This document shows, piece by piece, positions 9,901 to 16,716 of a stretch of DNA of 64,000 bases. Both the position numbers and the translations under genes were made by a program. Source of the stretch: Streptomyces laurentii. Lineage in GTDB: Bacteria; Actinomycetota; Actinomycetes; Streptomycetales; Streptomycetaceae. The stretch is from the NCBI GenBank assembly GCA_002355495.1, contig AP017424.1:434001-498000 (forward strand), in the 5' to 3' direction. The notes beneath the pieces were generated by a model. It saw only the letters and a list, made by a program, of their open reading frames with translations, was not told where the DNA came from and did no database searches. The first letter of the stretch is position 1, and each line of letters begins with the position of its first letter.

Positions 9901-12514
9901 GCCCGAGGTACTCGAGGCTCCCGTCGGAGCGCCTGCGGGCCAGGTCGCCGGAGCGGTACATCCGGCTGCCGGAGGACCCGTAGGGGTCGTCCAGGAACCG
10001 CTCGGCCGTCAGGTCGGGGCGGTTCAGATACCCGGCGGCCACGCCGGCGCCGGCCACGTACATCTCCCCCGGGGCGCCCGGCGGTACGGGCCGGCCCTCC
10101 GCGTCCAGGAGATACACGCGCAGGTCGGCGAGCGGGCTGCCGATGACCCCGCCGCGGCGCGGATCCGCCAGGTCGGCCGGGGTGAGGCGGTGGTACGTGA
10201 CGTGCACGGTGGTCTCGGTGATGCCGTACATGTTCACCAGGGCCGGCTGGTCGAAGCCGTACCGGGCGGTCCACGGGCGCAGCCGCTCGGGGCGCAGGGC
10301 CTCCCCGCCGAACACGACGTACCGCAGCGCGCCGGCGGTGGGCCCCTCGTCGGCGTCCACGAGCTGTTCGAAGGCGGACGGCGTCTGGTTGAGGACGGTG
10401 ACCCCCTCGTCGCGCAGCAGGCGCAGGAAGTCCCGCGGGGAGCGGCTGACGGCGTACGGCACGACGACGAGCCGGCCGCCGTGCAGCAGGGCGCCCCAGA
10501 TCTCCCACACGGAGAAGTCGAAGGCGTACGAGTGGAAGAGGGTCCACACGTCGTCGGCGCCGAAGTCGACGTGCTCGGCCGCGTCGAACAGCCGGACCAC
10601 GTTGGCGTGCGGGACGGGCACGCCCTTGGGCCGGCCGGTGGAGCCGGACGTGTGGATGATGTAGGCGATGTCGGCCGGGCCGGTCGGCCCGCCGCGCTCG
10701 GTGTCGGTCAGGTCACCGGCCGGGCGTGCCGCGAGATCGGTGGCGACGGCGGGGTCGTCCAGCAGGACGGCGGGGGTGTCGCCGCCGAGGTCCCCGGCGG
10801 CGCCGTTCTCGGTGACCAGGAGGACGGGCGCCGCGTCCTCGATGACCAGCCGCAGCCGCTCGGCCGGGTGCCCGGGGTCCAGCGGGAGGTAGGCGGCGCC
10901 GGTCTTGAGGACGGCCAGCAGGGCGGGCAGCAGCCGGGGGCCGCGGGGCAGCGCGAGGGCCACCACGCGGCCGGGTCCGGCGCCGCGTTCCACGAGCAGC
11001 CGGGCCAGCCGGTTGGCCTCCTCGTTGAGCGCGCCGTAGGTCAGGTGGCTGCCCTCGTGCGTCACGGCGACGCGCTCGGGTCCGTCGTGCGCCTGCCGCT
11101 CGAACAGCTCGGTGAGCGTGGCGGTGACGGGGATGTCGCGGGCCGGCAGGTCGCGCGGGTGCTCCCCGGGCAACAGCAGGTCGAGGTCGGCGAGCGCGGT
11201 GGCGGGCTCCGCCCGCGTCAGCCGCCGCAACAGCGTGAGGAACCGGTCGCGGTGGAGGGCGAGTTCGTCCTCGTCGTACAGCGCGGGGTTGGCGTCGAAG
11301 GCGAACCAGAGGGTGCCGGAGCGGACCCCGGGCCGGACGCTGATCTGGAGGTCGTCGACGGCACCGCCGGACAGGTGGTGCCAGGTGGCCGTGCTGCCCT
11401 GGAAGTCCAGCTCCTCGGTGAAGGGCACGATGTTCAGCACGGGACCGTACAGGCGGCGTCCGGTGCCGAGCAGGCCGAGGTCGCGGCGGATGGACTCGCC
11501 GCGGTACTGCTGGTGCCGGCGCAGGGCCGCCAGCTCGGCGGCCACCGCGCGCGCGAACTCCGCGACGGGGGTGCCGGGTCGGGTGGTGACGCGCAGCGGC
11601 AGCACATCGGAGGCGGTGCCGGGGGTGCGCAGGGCCGCGCTGCCGAGCCGGCTCATGGTGGCCATGCCGAGGACCAGGTCGTCCTCGCCGGTCATGCGGT
11701 GCAGATACGCGGCGACCGCGGCGGTGATCAGGTCGGTGCGGGTGACGTCCAGCCGGGTCGCGGCGGCGGACAGCGCCTCGGTGTCCGGAGCGTCCCACTC
11801 GGCGGTGCGGCGCAGGAACGGCACGCTCGGCGCGGCCGTACGGCGGGTGAGGCGGGCCGGTTCCGGCAGGCCGGCCAGGCGGGCGGCCCAGTGGTCGCGG
11901 TCGCGGCCGTGCCGTTCGGAGGCGAGGTAGGCCGCCTCCTCCGCGCGAAGCCGGTCGGCCGGCGCGAAGGTGCCGGGTCCGGGGTCGCGCCCCTCGGCCA
12001 GCGCGTTGTAGACCTCGGCGATGCGTCGCCCGAGGAGCTTGTAGCTGTAGCCGTCGAGCAGGATGTGGTGGGCCCGCAGCAGCCAGATGTGCCGCTCGGC
12101 GGTGAGGGTGAGCAGGGTGTGCGCGAACAGCGGTCCCTTGTCGGTGTCCGCCGGGGTCGCGAGGTCGGCGCGGATCCGTTCCCAGGCGGCGGCCTCCGGG
12201 TCGGCGGCGTCGCGTACGTCGGCCCGGTGCAGCGGCCAGTCGGCGGCGTCCTCCGCCGGACGGCAGCGGGGGCCGTCGTCGGTGTCGAGGAAGCGCAGCG
12301 CGAAGGTGCCGGCCTCGCCCACCGTGCGGCGCAGCGCCGTCTCGAACAGCCCGGAGTCCAGGGCACCGTGGATCTCCACCGCCTCCGCGGTGTTGTACGC
12401 GGCGTTCCCGGGGGCGAGCCGCTGCGCGTACCAGAGCCCCTCCTGGGCGCCGGACAGAGGCCCGGGCAGTGATCGACGTTCGTCCTGGGGGAAAGACTCC
12501 TCGCGGAGTGACAT
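3926..12514 (-). CDS. antC: AntC-type NRPS, C-A(Thr)-PCP-C-AL(keto acid)-KR-PCP
   Basis: Two-module synthetase of about 2,862 residues. Start chosen at ATG 12514 (MSLREESF), with a GAGGG Shine-Dalgarno just upstream; a longer frame reaches 12631 but lacks one. Domains by residue: C1 (HHILLDG at 149-155), A1 (TSGSTGRPKG near 620), PCP1 (LGGDSL near 1018), C2 of the LCL type (HHSAADGW near 1205), an acyl-CoA-ligase-like AL domain (TSGSTGLPKA near 1850), KR (GGTGGVG near 2468, YAAAN near 2605) and PCP2 (LGGNSL near 2775). Residues read by motif from A1 give DFWNVGMVHK, a threonine code. In the antimycin pathway this protein condenses 3-formamidosalicylate with Thr, then activates pyruvate and reduces it to lactate; the architecture matches exactly. 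First gene of the antCDE operon. Confidence 0.93.
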   Translation of the reverse strand: MSLREESFPQDERRSLPGPLSGAQEGLWYAQRLAPGNAAYNTAEAVEIHGALDSGLFETALRRTVGEAGTFALRFLDTDDGPRCRPAEDAADWPLHRADVRDAADPEAAAWERIRADLATPADTDKGPLFAHTLLTLTAERHIWLLRAHHILLDGYSYKLLGRRIAEVYNALAEGRDPGPGTFAPADRLRAEEAAYLASERHGRDRDHWAARLAGLPEPARLTRRTAAPSVPFLRRTAEWDAPDTEALSAAATRLDVTRTDLITAAVAAYLHRMTGEDDLVLGMATMSRLGSAALRTPGTASDVLPLRVTTRPGTPVAEFARAVAAELAALRRHQQYRGESIRRDLGLLGTGRRLYGPVLNIVPFTEELDFQGSTATWHHLSGGAVDDLQISVRPGVRSGTLWFAFDANPALYDEDELALHRDRFLTLLRRLTRAEPATALADLDLLLPGEHPRDLPARDIPVTATLTELFERQAHDGPERVAVTHEGSHLTYGALNEEANRLARLLVERGAGPGRVVALALPRGPRLLPALLAVLKTGAAYLPLDPGHPAERLRLVIEDAAPVLLVTENGAAGDLGGDTPAVLLDDPAVATDLAARPAGDLTDTERGGPTGPADIAYIIHTSGSTGRPKGVPVPHANVVRLFDAAEHVDFGADDVWTLFHSYAFDFSVWEIWGALLHGGRLVVVPYAVSRSPRDFLRLLRDEGVTVLNQTPSAFEQLVDADEGPTAGALRYVVFGGEALRPERLRPWTARYGFDQPALVNMYGITETTVHVTYHRLTPADLADPRRGGVIGSPLADLRVYLLDAEGRPVPPGAPGEMYVAGAGVAAGYLNRPDLTAERFLDDPYGSSGSRMYRSGDLARRRSDGSLEYLGRADQQVQLRGFRIEPGEIEAVLARHPGVARAAVVVRQAPNGARQLVAYTVNAGEQAPAAAELRAHAAAHLPEYMVPAACVPLDTLPLTANGKLDTDALPVPDFTGTAAGVRPASPEQTLVCGLFEDVLKLPRDTVGVDANFFELGGDSLLATRLLARLRRASGTDVPISTLFETPTPAALAALLGGGPGTAPARPALGAQPRPARVPLSYAQERMWFLNRLDGAAATYNIPLAVPLGSAVDTEALRAALGDLADRHESLRTVVADHDGTPYQRILPAGELRPRLRAVDCPAEEIAAHLTAAARHSFDLSAESPLAAWLFGTGEQRTLLLVLHHSAADGWSLRPLADDLNTAYAARRAGTVPAWDALAVQYADYALWQRALLAAGQDGTGEAERLTAHWRKALAGAPEECTLPGDRPRPSAPRGGAHVTAHVPAALHRDLAGLAEREGVSLFMVLHAAVSALLSRAGAGEDIVLGVPVAGRLEPGLDDLIGLITNTLVLRADTSGDPAFRELLARVRPGDLAALDHQELPFDRLVDELNPPRSSGRHPLFQVMLALQNNEPALLRLDGPAVPLRPTATGTAKFDLFVDVLERHTADGTPDGLDLHVEYATDLYDPATAEEFARALGGLLAAVSADPDVRLGLLPAPAPRTPAADRPSDGVALTEAALSVPGVRDAVVLPAADGGAPRLFVVPGRAEATEGVERLLERTGAGPVRVTAVSTLPRAADGSLDAAALAALPVVDPRAAEEWQRHLARAGGVSTAEVTVENTPEELARRHAGTRRRDTETAPGAAVPTAAGRRPALSEGPELTEPSVSAWSEALVRAAERARGDIVHVRADGSETHRDYASLIPEASRVLAGLRRAGLRPGDQVILQCDDSEDFLAVLWGCVLGGFVAVPLTVPASYDTSSAALTKLEGIWRMLGRPPVVCSPALEAGLRGLADRQNWPGLRLTTAEALRDAPEDRDWYAAKPDDLILMLMTSGSTGLPKAVRLTHRNVLTRSAATEAMNGLGDGDVTLNWIPLDHVTGVVMFHLRDLYLGCRQIHAPTSWILQDPTRWMDLAHRYRVSVTWAPNFAFGLLAEDTDRFRDSGWDLSPMRLVMNAGEVVVAAVARGFLHAMRPFGMPQDVMHPGWGMSETCSVVTDSVLPAEPSGTDETFVSCGLPYPGFAMRVVGEDGALLAEGDVGRFQVRGTSVTGGYHDNPAANAEAFTDDGWFDTGDLAFLRDGELFITGRAKDVIIVNGVNHYSHEIESCVEELPSVVRSFTAACAVRSDPAATTDELALFVHLAPGPDRAAALREIAGKVTREIGVSPAFLVPVGPDDIPKTEIGKIQRTKLRKSFEAGDFDDAVREAQLLMGTAATLPDWFLRPAWQPAAPHQARVLPPGRHTLVLAGADHRAHDLAERLARSLRAGGARCTVVTDGTAYARLDAARYRTRPADGADHAALLRDLDADGRPVDAVVHLAAPSVGGAAPDDASARTLLALARSLGTRPADLLHVTAGAQAVTGDELPSPAEAMAGAVLKSLREETAGLRCVHLDLEPGADPVPLVLAEAAQPPVETEVAYRAGHRHVRRLAALPEAPARVEPPAAEGFHLISGGTGGVGTELAAHLLRTPGTRLLLLGRTAPAAGGPLPDSADVRYAQADVTDEEQVRAAVDAATEAWGVPLVSVWHLAGALVERPAADLDADAWRTALAAKAHGAWTLHRVSADHPVTSFVLFSSVNGWFGGAMNTAYAAANAYLDALALHRHAQGLPARSLAWSMWRERGMSSGYGLTALTEARGYRVLDATAALRSLDLARTLPEPHLLIGADRTAPWVRSHLAEPARGVRRLAGRVALEEGADLGALHHAAVGAAGSAPWVLRAAGSAERPPATEERQHDLEQRIAALWCGVLGRDRIGREDNFFDLGGNSLLLVSAQNAVNQAFGSEVTVVDLFAHPTVRDLAGHLAARLPAAGTPDDTAGDAPSGLDRAKEQAQRQRAARARRTPRNGKGRGHA

Positions 12515-12725
12515 AGCACAACCCTCACGTGGCAAGCCGTAGCGAGCCGGCCGGCGAAAGCCGGGCCGGTCTGACAGGAAAGCGGCCTCGGCCCACGGGG
12601 CCGGCATCACGGGCCGCACTGATCGGGGCACGGCCCTGTCGGGGCCCGCCGCCGGTTCACGCGGTCCTCACGTTGGGACAGCCGGTCGGACACCGTCAAG
12701 CCGGACCGGGCCCCCGGAACGGAAT

Positions 12726-12741
12726 TCAGGTATTTCCCTGA
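12726..12741. promoter_or_regulatory. PAS-LuxR (PimM/FscRI)-like operator, site 1
   Basis: TCAGGTATTTCCCTGA is an inverted repeat that matches the PAS-LuxR consensus CTVGGGAWWTCCCBAG at 12 of 16 positions by eye. It lies between divergent antC (start 12514) and antB (start 12944). In S. albus the PAS-LuxR regulator FscRI activates antBA and antCDE, so a site here is expected. Inferred, not tested. Confidence 0.5.
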
Positions 12742-12780
12742 AGAACGCGGGTTCCGGGATAGCGGCGTCCGCGACAAGTT

Positions 12781-12796
12781 TTAGGGAAAACACGAG
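12781..12796. promoter_or_regulatory. PAS-LuxR (PimM/FscRI)-like operator, site 2
   Basis: TTAGGGAAAACACGAG matches CTVGGGAWWTCCCBAG at 13 of 16 positions by eye; the left half and centre are near perfect. It lies 40 bp right of the first site, about 150 bp upstream of antB. The rest of the 429-bp antC-antB intergenic region shows no recognisable gene. Confidence 0.5.
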
Positions 12797-12943
12797 ACTT
12801 TCCGGCACGGGGCCGCCTCGGCTGGATTCTCCCGGCCCCGACCGTGCACTCTCGAAAGGACGTGGAACCGGACTCCCCGCATTGACCCGTCGTCAGCCGG
12901 GTGCGGCCTCCGGGAATGAGTGGACGAAAAGAGGTCCTGAGTG

Positions 12944-14236
12944 ATGCGCCGTGTGCTGTGTCCGGTGGAAACGCTGTACGTCGGACAGCGAAGCCGAGCG
13001 GTTCTCTCCTGCGCCTTGCGTGGCCGCCTCGACGCCGAGGCGCTGTCGGCCGCGTTCGACGGGGTCACCGCGGCGCATCCGTCGCTGCGGACCCGGATCG
13101 TGCCGGACGGCGAGGGCTTCGCGCTGGACCCGCTGGACGAGGCGGAGCGTCCCCGGCTGAACGTCCGGACCGGCGCGACCGAGCAGGCCCTCGCGACGGA
13201 GCTGAACACACCGCTGTCCGTCGGCGGTCCGCTGAGCCGCGCGGTCCTGGTGAGCGCCCCCGGCGGCGAGGAGCATCTGTTCGTCCTCTCGGTGGATCAC
13301 ACCATCGTCGACGGGCACAGCGGAATCGCCCTGCTCAACGAGATCTGGGACCGGTACCGGAATCTGGTCGAGCAAGGGGAGCGGGCCGGCGCCCCCGACG
13401 GCACCGGCGCGTACCCGCCGCCCGTCAGCGCGTTGCTGCCCCCGGCCGACCGGGCGAGGACCGACGCCCATCTGGAGCGGCGCACCGACGAGGCGCGCCG
13501 GCACCCGTCGGAGCTGATTCCCTACGACGTCGCCGACCCGGCCGCCGCCGAGGGCCGGATCGAGGTGTGCCGGCTGGCCCTGGACGCGGAGCGCACCGAC
13601 CGGCTGCGCCGCAGCGCCCGTACGGCGGGCGTGTCCGTACACGCCCTGATCGCCGCCGCCCTGCTGGCCACGGCGCGCCGGCGGCTGCCCGGCGACGAGG
13701 CGCGCACGCTCGGCTGCCTCTCCCCGGTCGACCTGCGCTCGCGGCTGACGCCCCCGATTCCCGCGCTGACGATGGTCCCCGCCGTCACCTCCCACCTCCA
13801 GACGCTGGACGTCACCCCGGACACGGACCCGTGGGAGCTGGCCCGCACCGTCCATGCCCGGCTCGGCGCGTTCGTCGCGGGTGACGGACCGTTCCACGAG
13901 ATGCGGATCACGCCCGAGGTCCCCCGCAACCCCACCCTGCAGCTGGCGACCGTGATCGCCACGAACATGGGCGTCGTCCCCGGCCCCCGGCTGCCCGCGG
14001 GCCTGGTGGCCACCGACGTCCGGCTGCTGCCCGCCCGGGAGCACTACTTCCCGGCGGCAGGACGCAGTCCCGTGATGGCCTGCGTCGTCTCCTTCGAAGG
14101 GCGGCTCGCCATCGAGTTCCCGCACTTCACCGCCTGCTTCAGCCCGGAATTCGTCCAGGCCTTCCGCGACGAGGTCGGCACGGTGCTCGGCACGTTCACC
14201 GACGCCGCCGAGCCCGCTCCCGCACCGGCGGGATGA
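12944..14236 (+). CDS. antB: AntB-type discrete acyltransferase (condensation-domain fold)
   Basis: Protein of 430 residues with a condensation-domain/PapA-type acyltransferase fold. The HxxxDG motif is HTIVDGH near residue 118, and an N-terminal LYVGQRS segment corresponds to the family's core opening. In antimycin biosynthesis AntB transfers an acyl group from acyl-CoA to the C-8 hydroxyl after ring closure, producing the variety of side chains. Start chosen at ATG 12944, 8 bp after GAGGT; a GTG three bases earlier is also possible. It is followed after 46 bp by antA, forming the antBA operon, and is divergent from antC. Assignment rests on fold motifs plus the exact gene order of known antimycin clusters. 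Confidence 0.85.
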   Translation: MRRVLCPVETLYVGQRSRAVLSCALRGRLDAEALSAAFDGVTAAHPSLRTRIVPDGEGFALDPLDEAERPRLNVRTGATEQALATELNTPLSVGGPLSRAVLVSAPGGEEHLFVLSVDHTIVDGHSGIALLNEIWDRYRNLVEQGERAGAPDGTGAYPPPVSALLPPADRARTDAHLERRTDEARRHPSELIPYDVADPAAAEGRIEVCRLALDAERTDRLRRSARTAGVSVHALIAAALLATARRRLPGDEARTLGCLSPVDLRSRLTPPIPALTMVPAVTSHLQTLDVTPDTDPWELARTVHARLGAFVAGDGPFHEMRITPEVPRNPTLQLATVIATNMGVVPGPRLPAGLVATDVRLLPAREHYFPAAGRSPVMACVVSFEGRLAIEFPHFTACFSPEFVQAFRDEVGTVLGTFTDAAEPAPAPAG

Positions 14237-14282
14237 CCGGCTCACGCACCGCACCGGCCACCCTAAGGAGCCTTTCGCCGGC

Positions 14283-14801
14283 ATGAACAACGTCAGCGAC
14301 ATCCCCACGCCCCTGACACTGCTGCCGCGCGCCCAGGCGGGCGACGAGCAGGCCATGAACCAGCTGCTGACCGGGATCATCCCCTACGTCGCCCGGCTGT
14401 GCCGGACCATCACCCGCGACGACGGCGCGGACGCCACGCAGGAGGCCCTCCTCGCCGTCTACCGCGGCCTGCGCACCCTGCGCGAGCCGACCGCGTTCTA
14501 CGGCTGGGTCCGTTCGGTGACGGTCCGCGAGGCCGTGCGCGTCGTGAAGCGGGCGGGCGAGGAGGGGCCGTACCCGGGGGTCGAGGCGGGGCAGGAGACG
14601 AACCCGCTGGACGCCGTCCACATCAGCGACGTCCTGGACCGGCTGTCCACGTCCCACCGGCAGGTCCTCACCCTGCGCGCCTACGGCCTCAACGAGGAGG
14701 AGATGGCCCGGCTCCTGTCGCTGCCGGTGGGCACCGTACGGTCCCGGCTGCACCGGGCCCGCCTGCGGTTCCGTGAGGCGTGGCAGCCGTCGGCGGCCTG
14801 A
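14283..14801 (+). CDS. antA: ECF RNA polymerase sigma factor AntA
   Basis: Sigma factor of 172 residues with region 2 (about 15-85, including DDGADATQEALL) and region 4 (about 115-165, with LNEEEMARLLSLPVGTVRSR forming the helix-turn-helix). An AAGGAG site precedes the ATG. In S. albus the cluster-situated sigma factor AntA directs transcription of the antGF and antHIJKLMNO operons that make the 3-formamidosalicylate starter; those operons are outside this window. The protein ends in ...PSAA. A C-terminal Ala-Ala is reported to mark this sigma factor for ClpXP proteolysis. No anti-sigma factor gene is adjacent, again as in known antimycin clusters. Confidence 0.9.
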   Translation: MNNVSDIPTPLTLLPRAQAGDEQAMNQLLTGIIPYVARLCRTITRDDGADATQEALLAVYRGLRTLREPTAFYGWVRSVTVREAVRVVKRAGEEGPYPGVEAGQETNPLDAVHISDVLDRLSTSHRQVLTLRAYGLNEEEMARLLSLPVGTVRSRLHRARLRFREAWQPSAA

Positions 14802-14927
14802 GATCCGTCGATCATGACTGCCACCGATGCCACGGATGTCACCGATGTCACTGAGGGGATGCGATGCGCCGCCGCCGCTCGGTCAGGGAACGCCGGTGAG
14901 CCGGGCCGCGACCGGCCCGGCCGCCGT

Positions 14928-14961
14928 CCGCGACGAGAGCCGGTGCCGGCTCTCGTCGCGG
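14928..14961. terminator. Bidirectional hairpin between antA and the PAS-LuxR gene
   Basis: A near-perfect 16-bp stem with a two-base centre lies between two convergent genes. A smaller GC stem (CCGGGCCG/CGGCCCGG) just to its left may belong to the same terminator region. Confidence 0.6.
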
Positions 14962-15047
14962 GCCTGCGGGGCCAGGCGTCCGGCGGACGGATCCGGTCTG
15001 CCCGGGTCCCGTCGAAGCGACGGCCACGGCCTTGGCCACCGCCGGAG

Positions 15048-15689
15048 TCACTCGACGAGGTCCGGCAGCACCTGCGGCGGCCACTGGCCCGGTGCGAACA
15101 GGCCGAGGGCATGGGCGCGGGCCACCAGGGCGGGCCGGTTGGGCGCGTCGAAACGGCGCAGCAGCAGGCCGACGCGGTACTCGACGCCCTGGCGGCTCAG
15201 ATACAGCCGGGCGGCCAGCTGCACGGTCGACGCACCGACCGCCACGCCCTCCAGCATGCGCGCGTCGAGCGCGCTGAGGGTCAGTTCGCGGGGGCGCGGC
15301 ACGTCCACCTCGCCCAACGGATGCAACAGGAGGACCAGTCCGGCCGTCCCGGCGGCGCCGGTGACCGCGATGGCCGTCAGGTCGGCGGCGAAGGCACGGC
15401 CGCCTGCGTGTCGGCCGGTCACCCGCTCGGTGAACCAGCCCGCGCGGCCCTCGGAGAGCTCGGCGACCCTGTCACGCAGACGCGTGGGCGGGCCCGCCTG
15501 CAGCAGGTCGCTCAGCGCGCGCCCGCATATCTGGCCGGGACTCAGGCCGAACCGGGCCGCGAAGTCGGATTCCGCCGCGGTGATGGTCATGTCGTGGGTA
15601 CTCGCGTGAGCCGTGTAGGTGCGGCGGCGGTTCGCGCCGGCGCCCGCTGTGACACCGGCGGTGGATGAGGCGGTGAGACTTTTGGTCAC
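15048..15689 (-). CDS. PAS-LuxR transcriptional activator (PimM/FscRI type)
   Basis: Protein of about 213 residues. An N-terminal PAS domain (MTITAAESDFAARFG through AADLTAIAV) is followed by a C-terminal LuxR helix-turn-helix with the family signature ARLYLSRQGVEYRV and the ending WPPQVLPDLVE. Both closely resemble PimM and FscRI, activators of polyene clusters; FscRI also activates antBA and antCDE in S. albus. Start chosen at GTG 15689 (15692 equally possible) because PimM-type proteins are about 190-220 residues; the frame stays open to 15989 but that stretch does not look like the family. It is convergent with antA, making it a candidate in-cluster regulator. The residues just before the PAS core differ from the usual ALIDxD opening. 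Confidence 0.85.
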   Translation of the reverse strand: MTKSLTASSTAGVTAGAGANRRRTYTAHASTHDMTITAAESDFAARFGLSPGQICGRALSDLLQAGPPTRLRDRVAELSEGRAGWFTERVTGRHAGGRAFAADLTAIAVTGAAGTAGLVLLLHPLGEVDVPRPRELTLSALDARMLEGVAVGASTVQLAARLYLSRQGVEYRVGLLLRRFDAPNRPALVARAHALGLFAPGQWPPQVLPDLVE

Positions 15690-16271
15690 CACGGTAATAC
15701 CGTTTTCCCTTTGCACGTGGAGGTTCGCGAAGCACCGCACCGAATCCGGCGGTCGGCCTCGCGACAATGGTGTGTGCCTCCACGTTCCCGCGACCTTCCG
15801 CCGATCGGGGCGATATCGCAACAGGTCGGCACCTTGGAGGCTAAGGCCGGACAACCCGCCTGACAAGGCAACACTTTCCGGCCATTTTCCGAGTGCTTGA
15901 ACCGCCGTGTGATTTCGATCATGCGTCCTTCCGGCGCCGGAAGGCCCCGAAAGTCGAAGCGGAGGAAATCCACGGCAAATGAGGGTCAAAATCTCTCGTA
16001 CGTGACCCCGTCGCCTCTTGCCAATCCTCGCCGGGATGTGAACGCCCTCCGTGGACCCCCTCGGGAGCGGGGGCGCTCGAAAGGCTCAAAAGACGCCAGG
16101 AGCCGCCGAGGGGCCAGTGCGAACGGCACGCTTCGGCCGAGGGCTGAAGAACCGCGGGCAGAGCGGAGCCGGGGCCGGGCGGCAGGGGCCATGCGGACAC
16201 GCCCCCGCCAGAGGTTCCGCCTCTGCGGCCGTGTTCTCGCAGAGCGGCCTCGGGGAACATCGGTACAGCGG
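15690..16271. other. Intergenic region without a recognisable gene
   Basis: This 582-bp stretch lies upstream of the PAS-LuxR gene and beyond the truncated sigma-factor frame. Open frames exist on both strands but have Arg-rich, low-information translations. It should hold the promoter of the PAS-LuxR gene. The one structured element noticed is an 18-bp perfect palindrome at 15927-15944. Confidence 0.5.
15927..15944. repeat. 18-bp perfect palindrome
   Basis: CCTTCCGGCGCCGGAAGG is a gapless perfect palindrome about 240 bp upstream of the PAS-LuxR start. It could be a protein-binding site; no family consensus was recognised. Confidence 0.4.
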
Positions 16272-16508
16272 TCATCGGTGACAACGCTCATGGTCGGGGC
16301 GGGAGTTCGCTGACCCGGCTCTCGTACTCGCGGCGGGCCCCGACCAGCGCAGCCACGTCTCCTTGAGGACGTCCTCGGCGTCGGCCGCCGAGCCCGGCAT
16401 CTCGTAGGCCACCGTGAACAGCAGATTGCGATGGGCAATGAAGCTGTCCGTGGCCTCGGTCGCGGCCGCGGTCGCCCCCGCATGGATACCGGCATCCCTG
16501 TCCACCAT
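16272..16508 (-). pseudogene. N-terminal fragment of an ECF41/SigJ-type sigma factor
   Basis: The middle of this 78-codon frame (FIAHRNLLFTVAYEMPGSAA, then DAEDVLKETWLRW) is region 2 of an ECF41/SigJ-like sigma factor. The similarity stops after LRW and the frame ends about 25 codons later in unrelated sequence. Intact members have about 290-300 residues with region 4 and a SnoaL-like C-terminal domain, so most of the gene is missing. Start placed at ATG 16508; upstream sequence in the same frame is repetitive. It faces away from the CMD-family gene at 16717. ECF41 sigma factors are typically encoded beside carboxymuconolactone-decarboxylase-like proteins, which supports the identification. 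Confidence 0.7.
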
Positions 16509-16536
16509 CGCCAGTTCCCGGTTTCTGCCTCGCTGC

Positions 16537-16572
16537 GTGTGGTGCGTGTGGTGCGTGTGGTGCGGGTGGTGC
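16537..16572. repeat. 9-bp tandem repeat, four copies
   Basis: GTGTGGTGC is repeated three times exactly (16537-16563) and once with one change (16564-16572), with a degenerate fifth copy after that. It lies between the sigma-factor remnant and the CMD-family gene. Confidence 0.85.
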
Positions 16573-16646
16573 GTGTCGCGCACGGGACGCCGCCGGCCTT
16601 GGTTCCGTGACAGCCGCACCCCGTGACCCACATCACCTCCGCCCCG

Positions 16647-16673
16647 TGTCACAGGAACGCGGCGACCGGCGCC
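16647..16673 (+). promoter_or_regulatory. ECF41-type promoter of the CMD-family gene
   Basis: TGTCACA (16647-16653), a 16-base spacer, then CGCC (16670-16673). The published ECF41 promoter is TGTCACA-N16-CGTC, so only one base differs. It sits 43 bp upstream of the ATG at 16717. Confidence 0.6.
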
Positions 16674-16716
16674 TCATGGGCATCAGCCACGCGATCCCAT
16701 GAGTGAGGAAGCCCCG

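Noticed and set aside
3698..12472. A nearly 3,000-codon open frame antisense to antC on the plus strand
   Set aside because: High-GC shadow of a real gene: the translation is Gly/Arg/Val-rich with no domains, while the opposite strand carries a complete NRPS.
16560..16652. A His/Thr-rich peptide segment (THHTHHT) as a metal-binding domain of the sigma-factor frame
   Set aside because: It is only the translation of the 9-bp tandem repeat upstream of the likely start.
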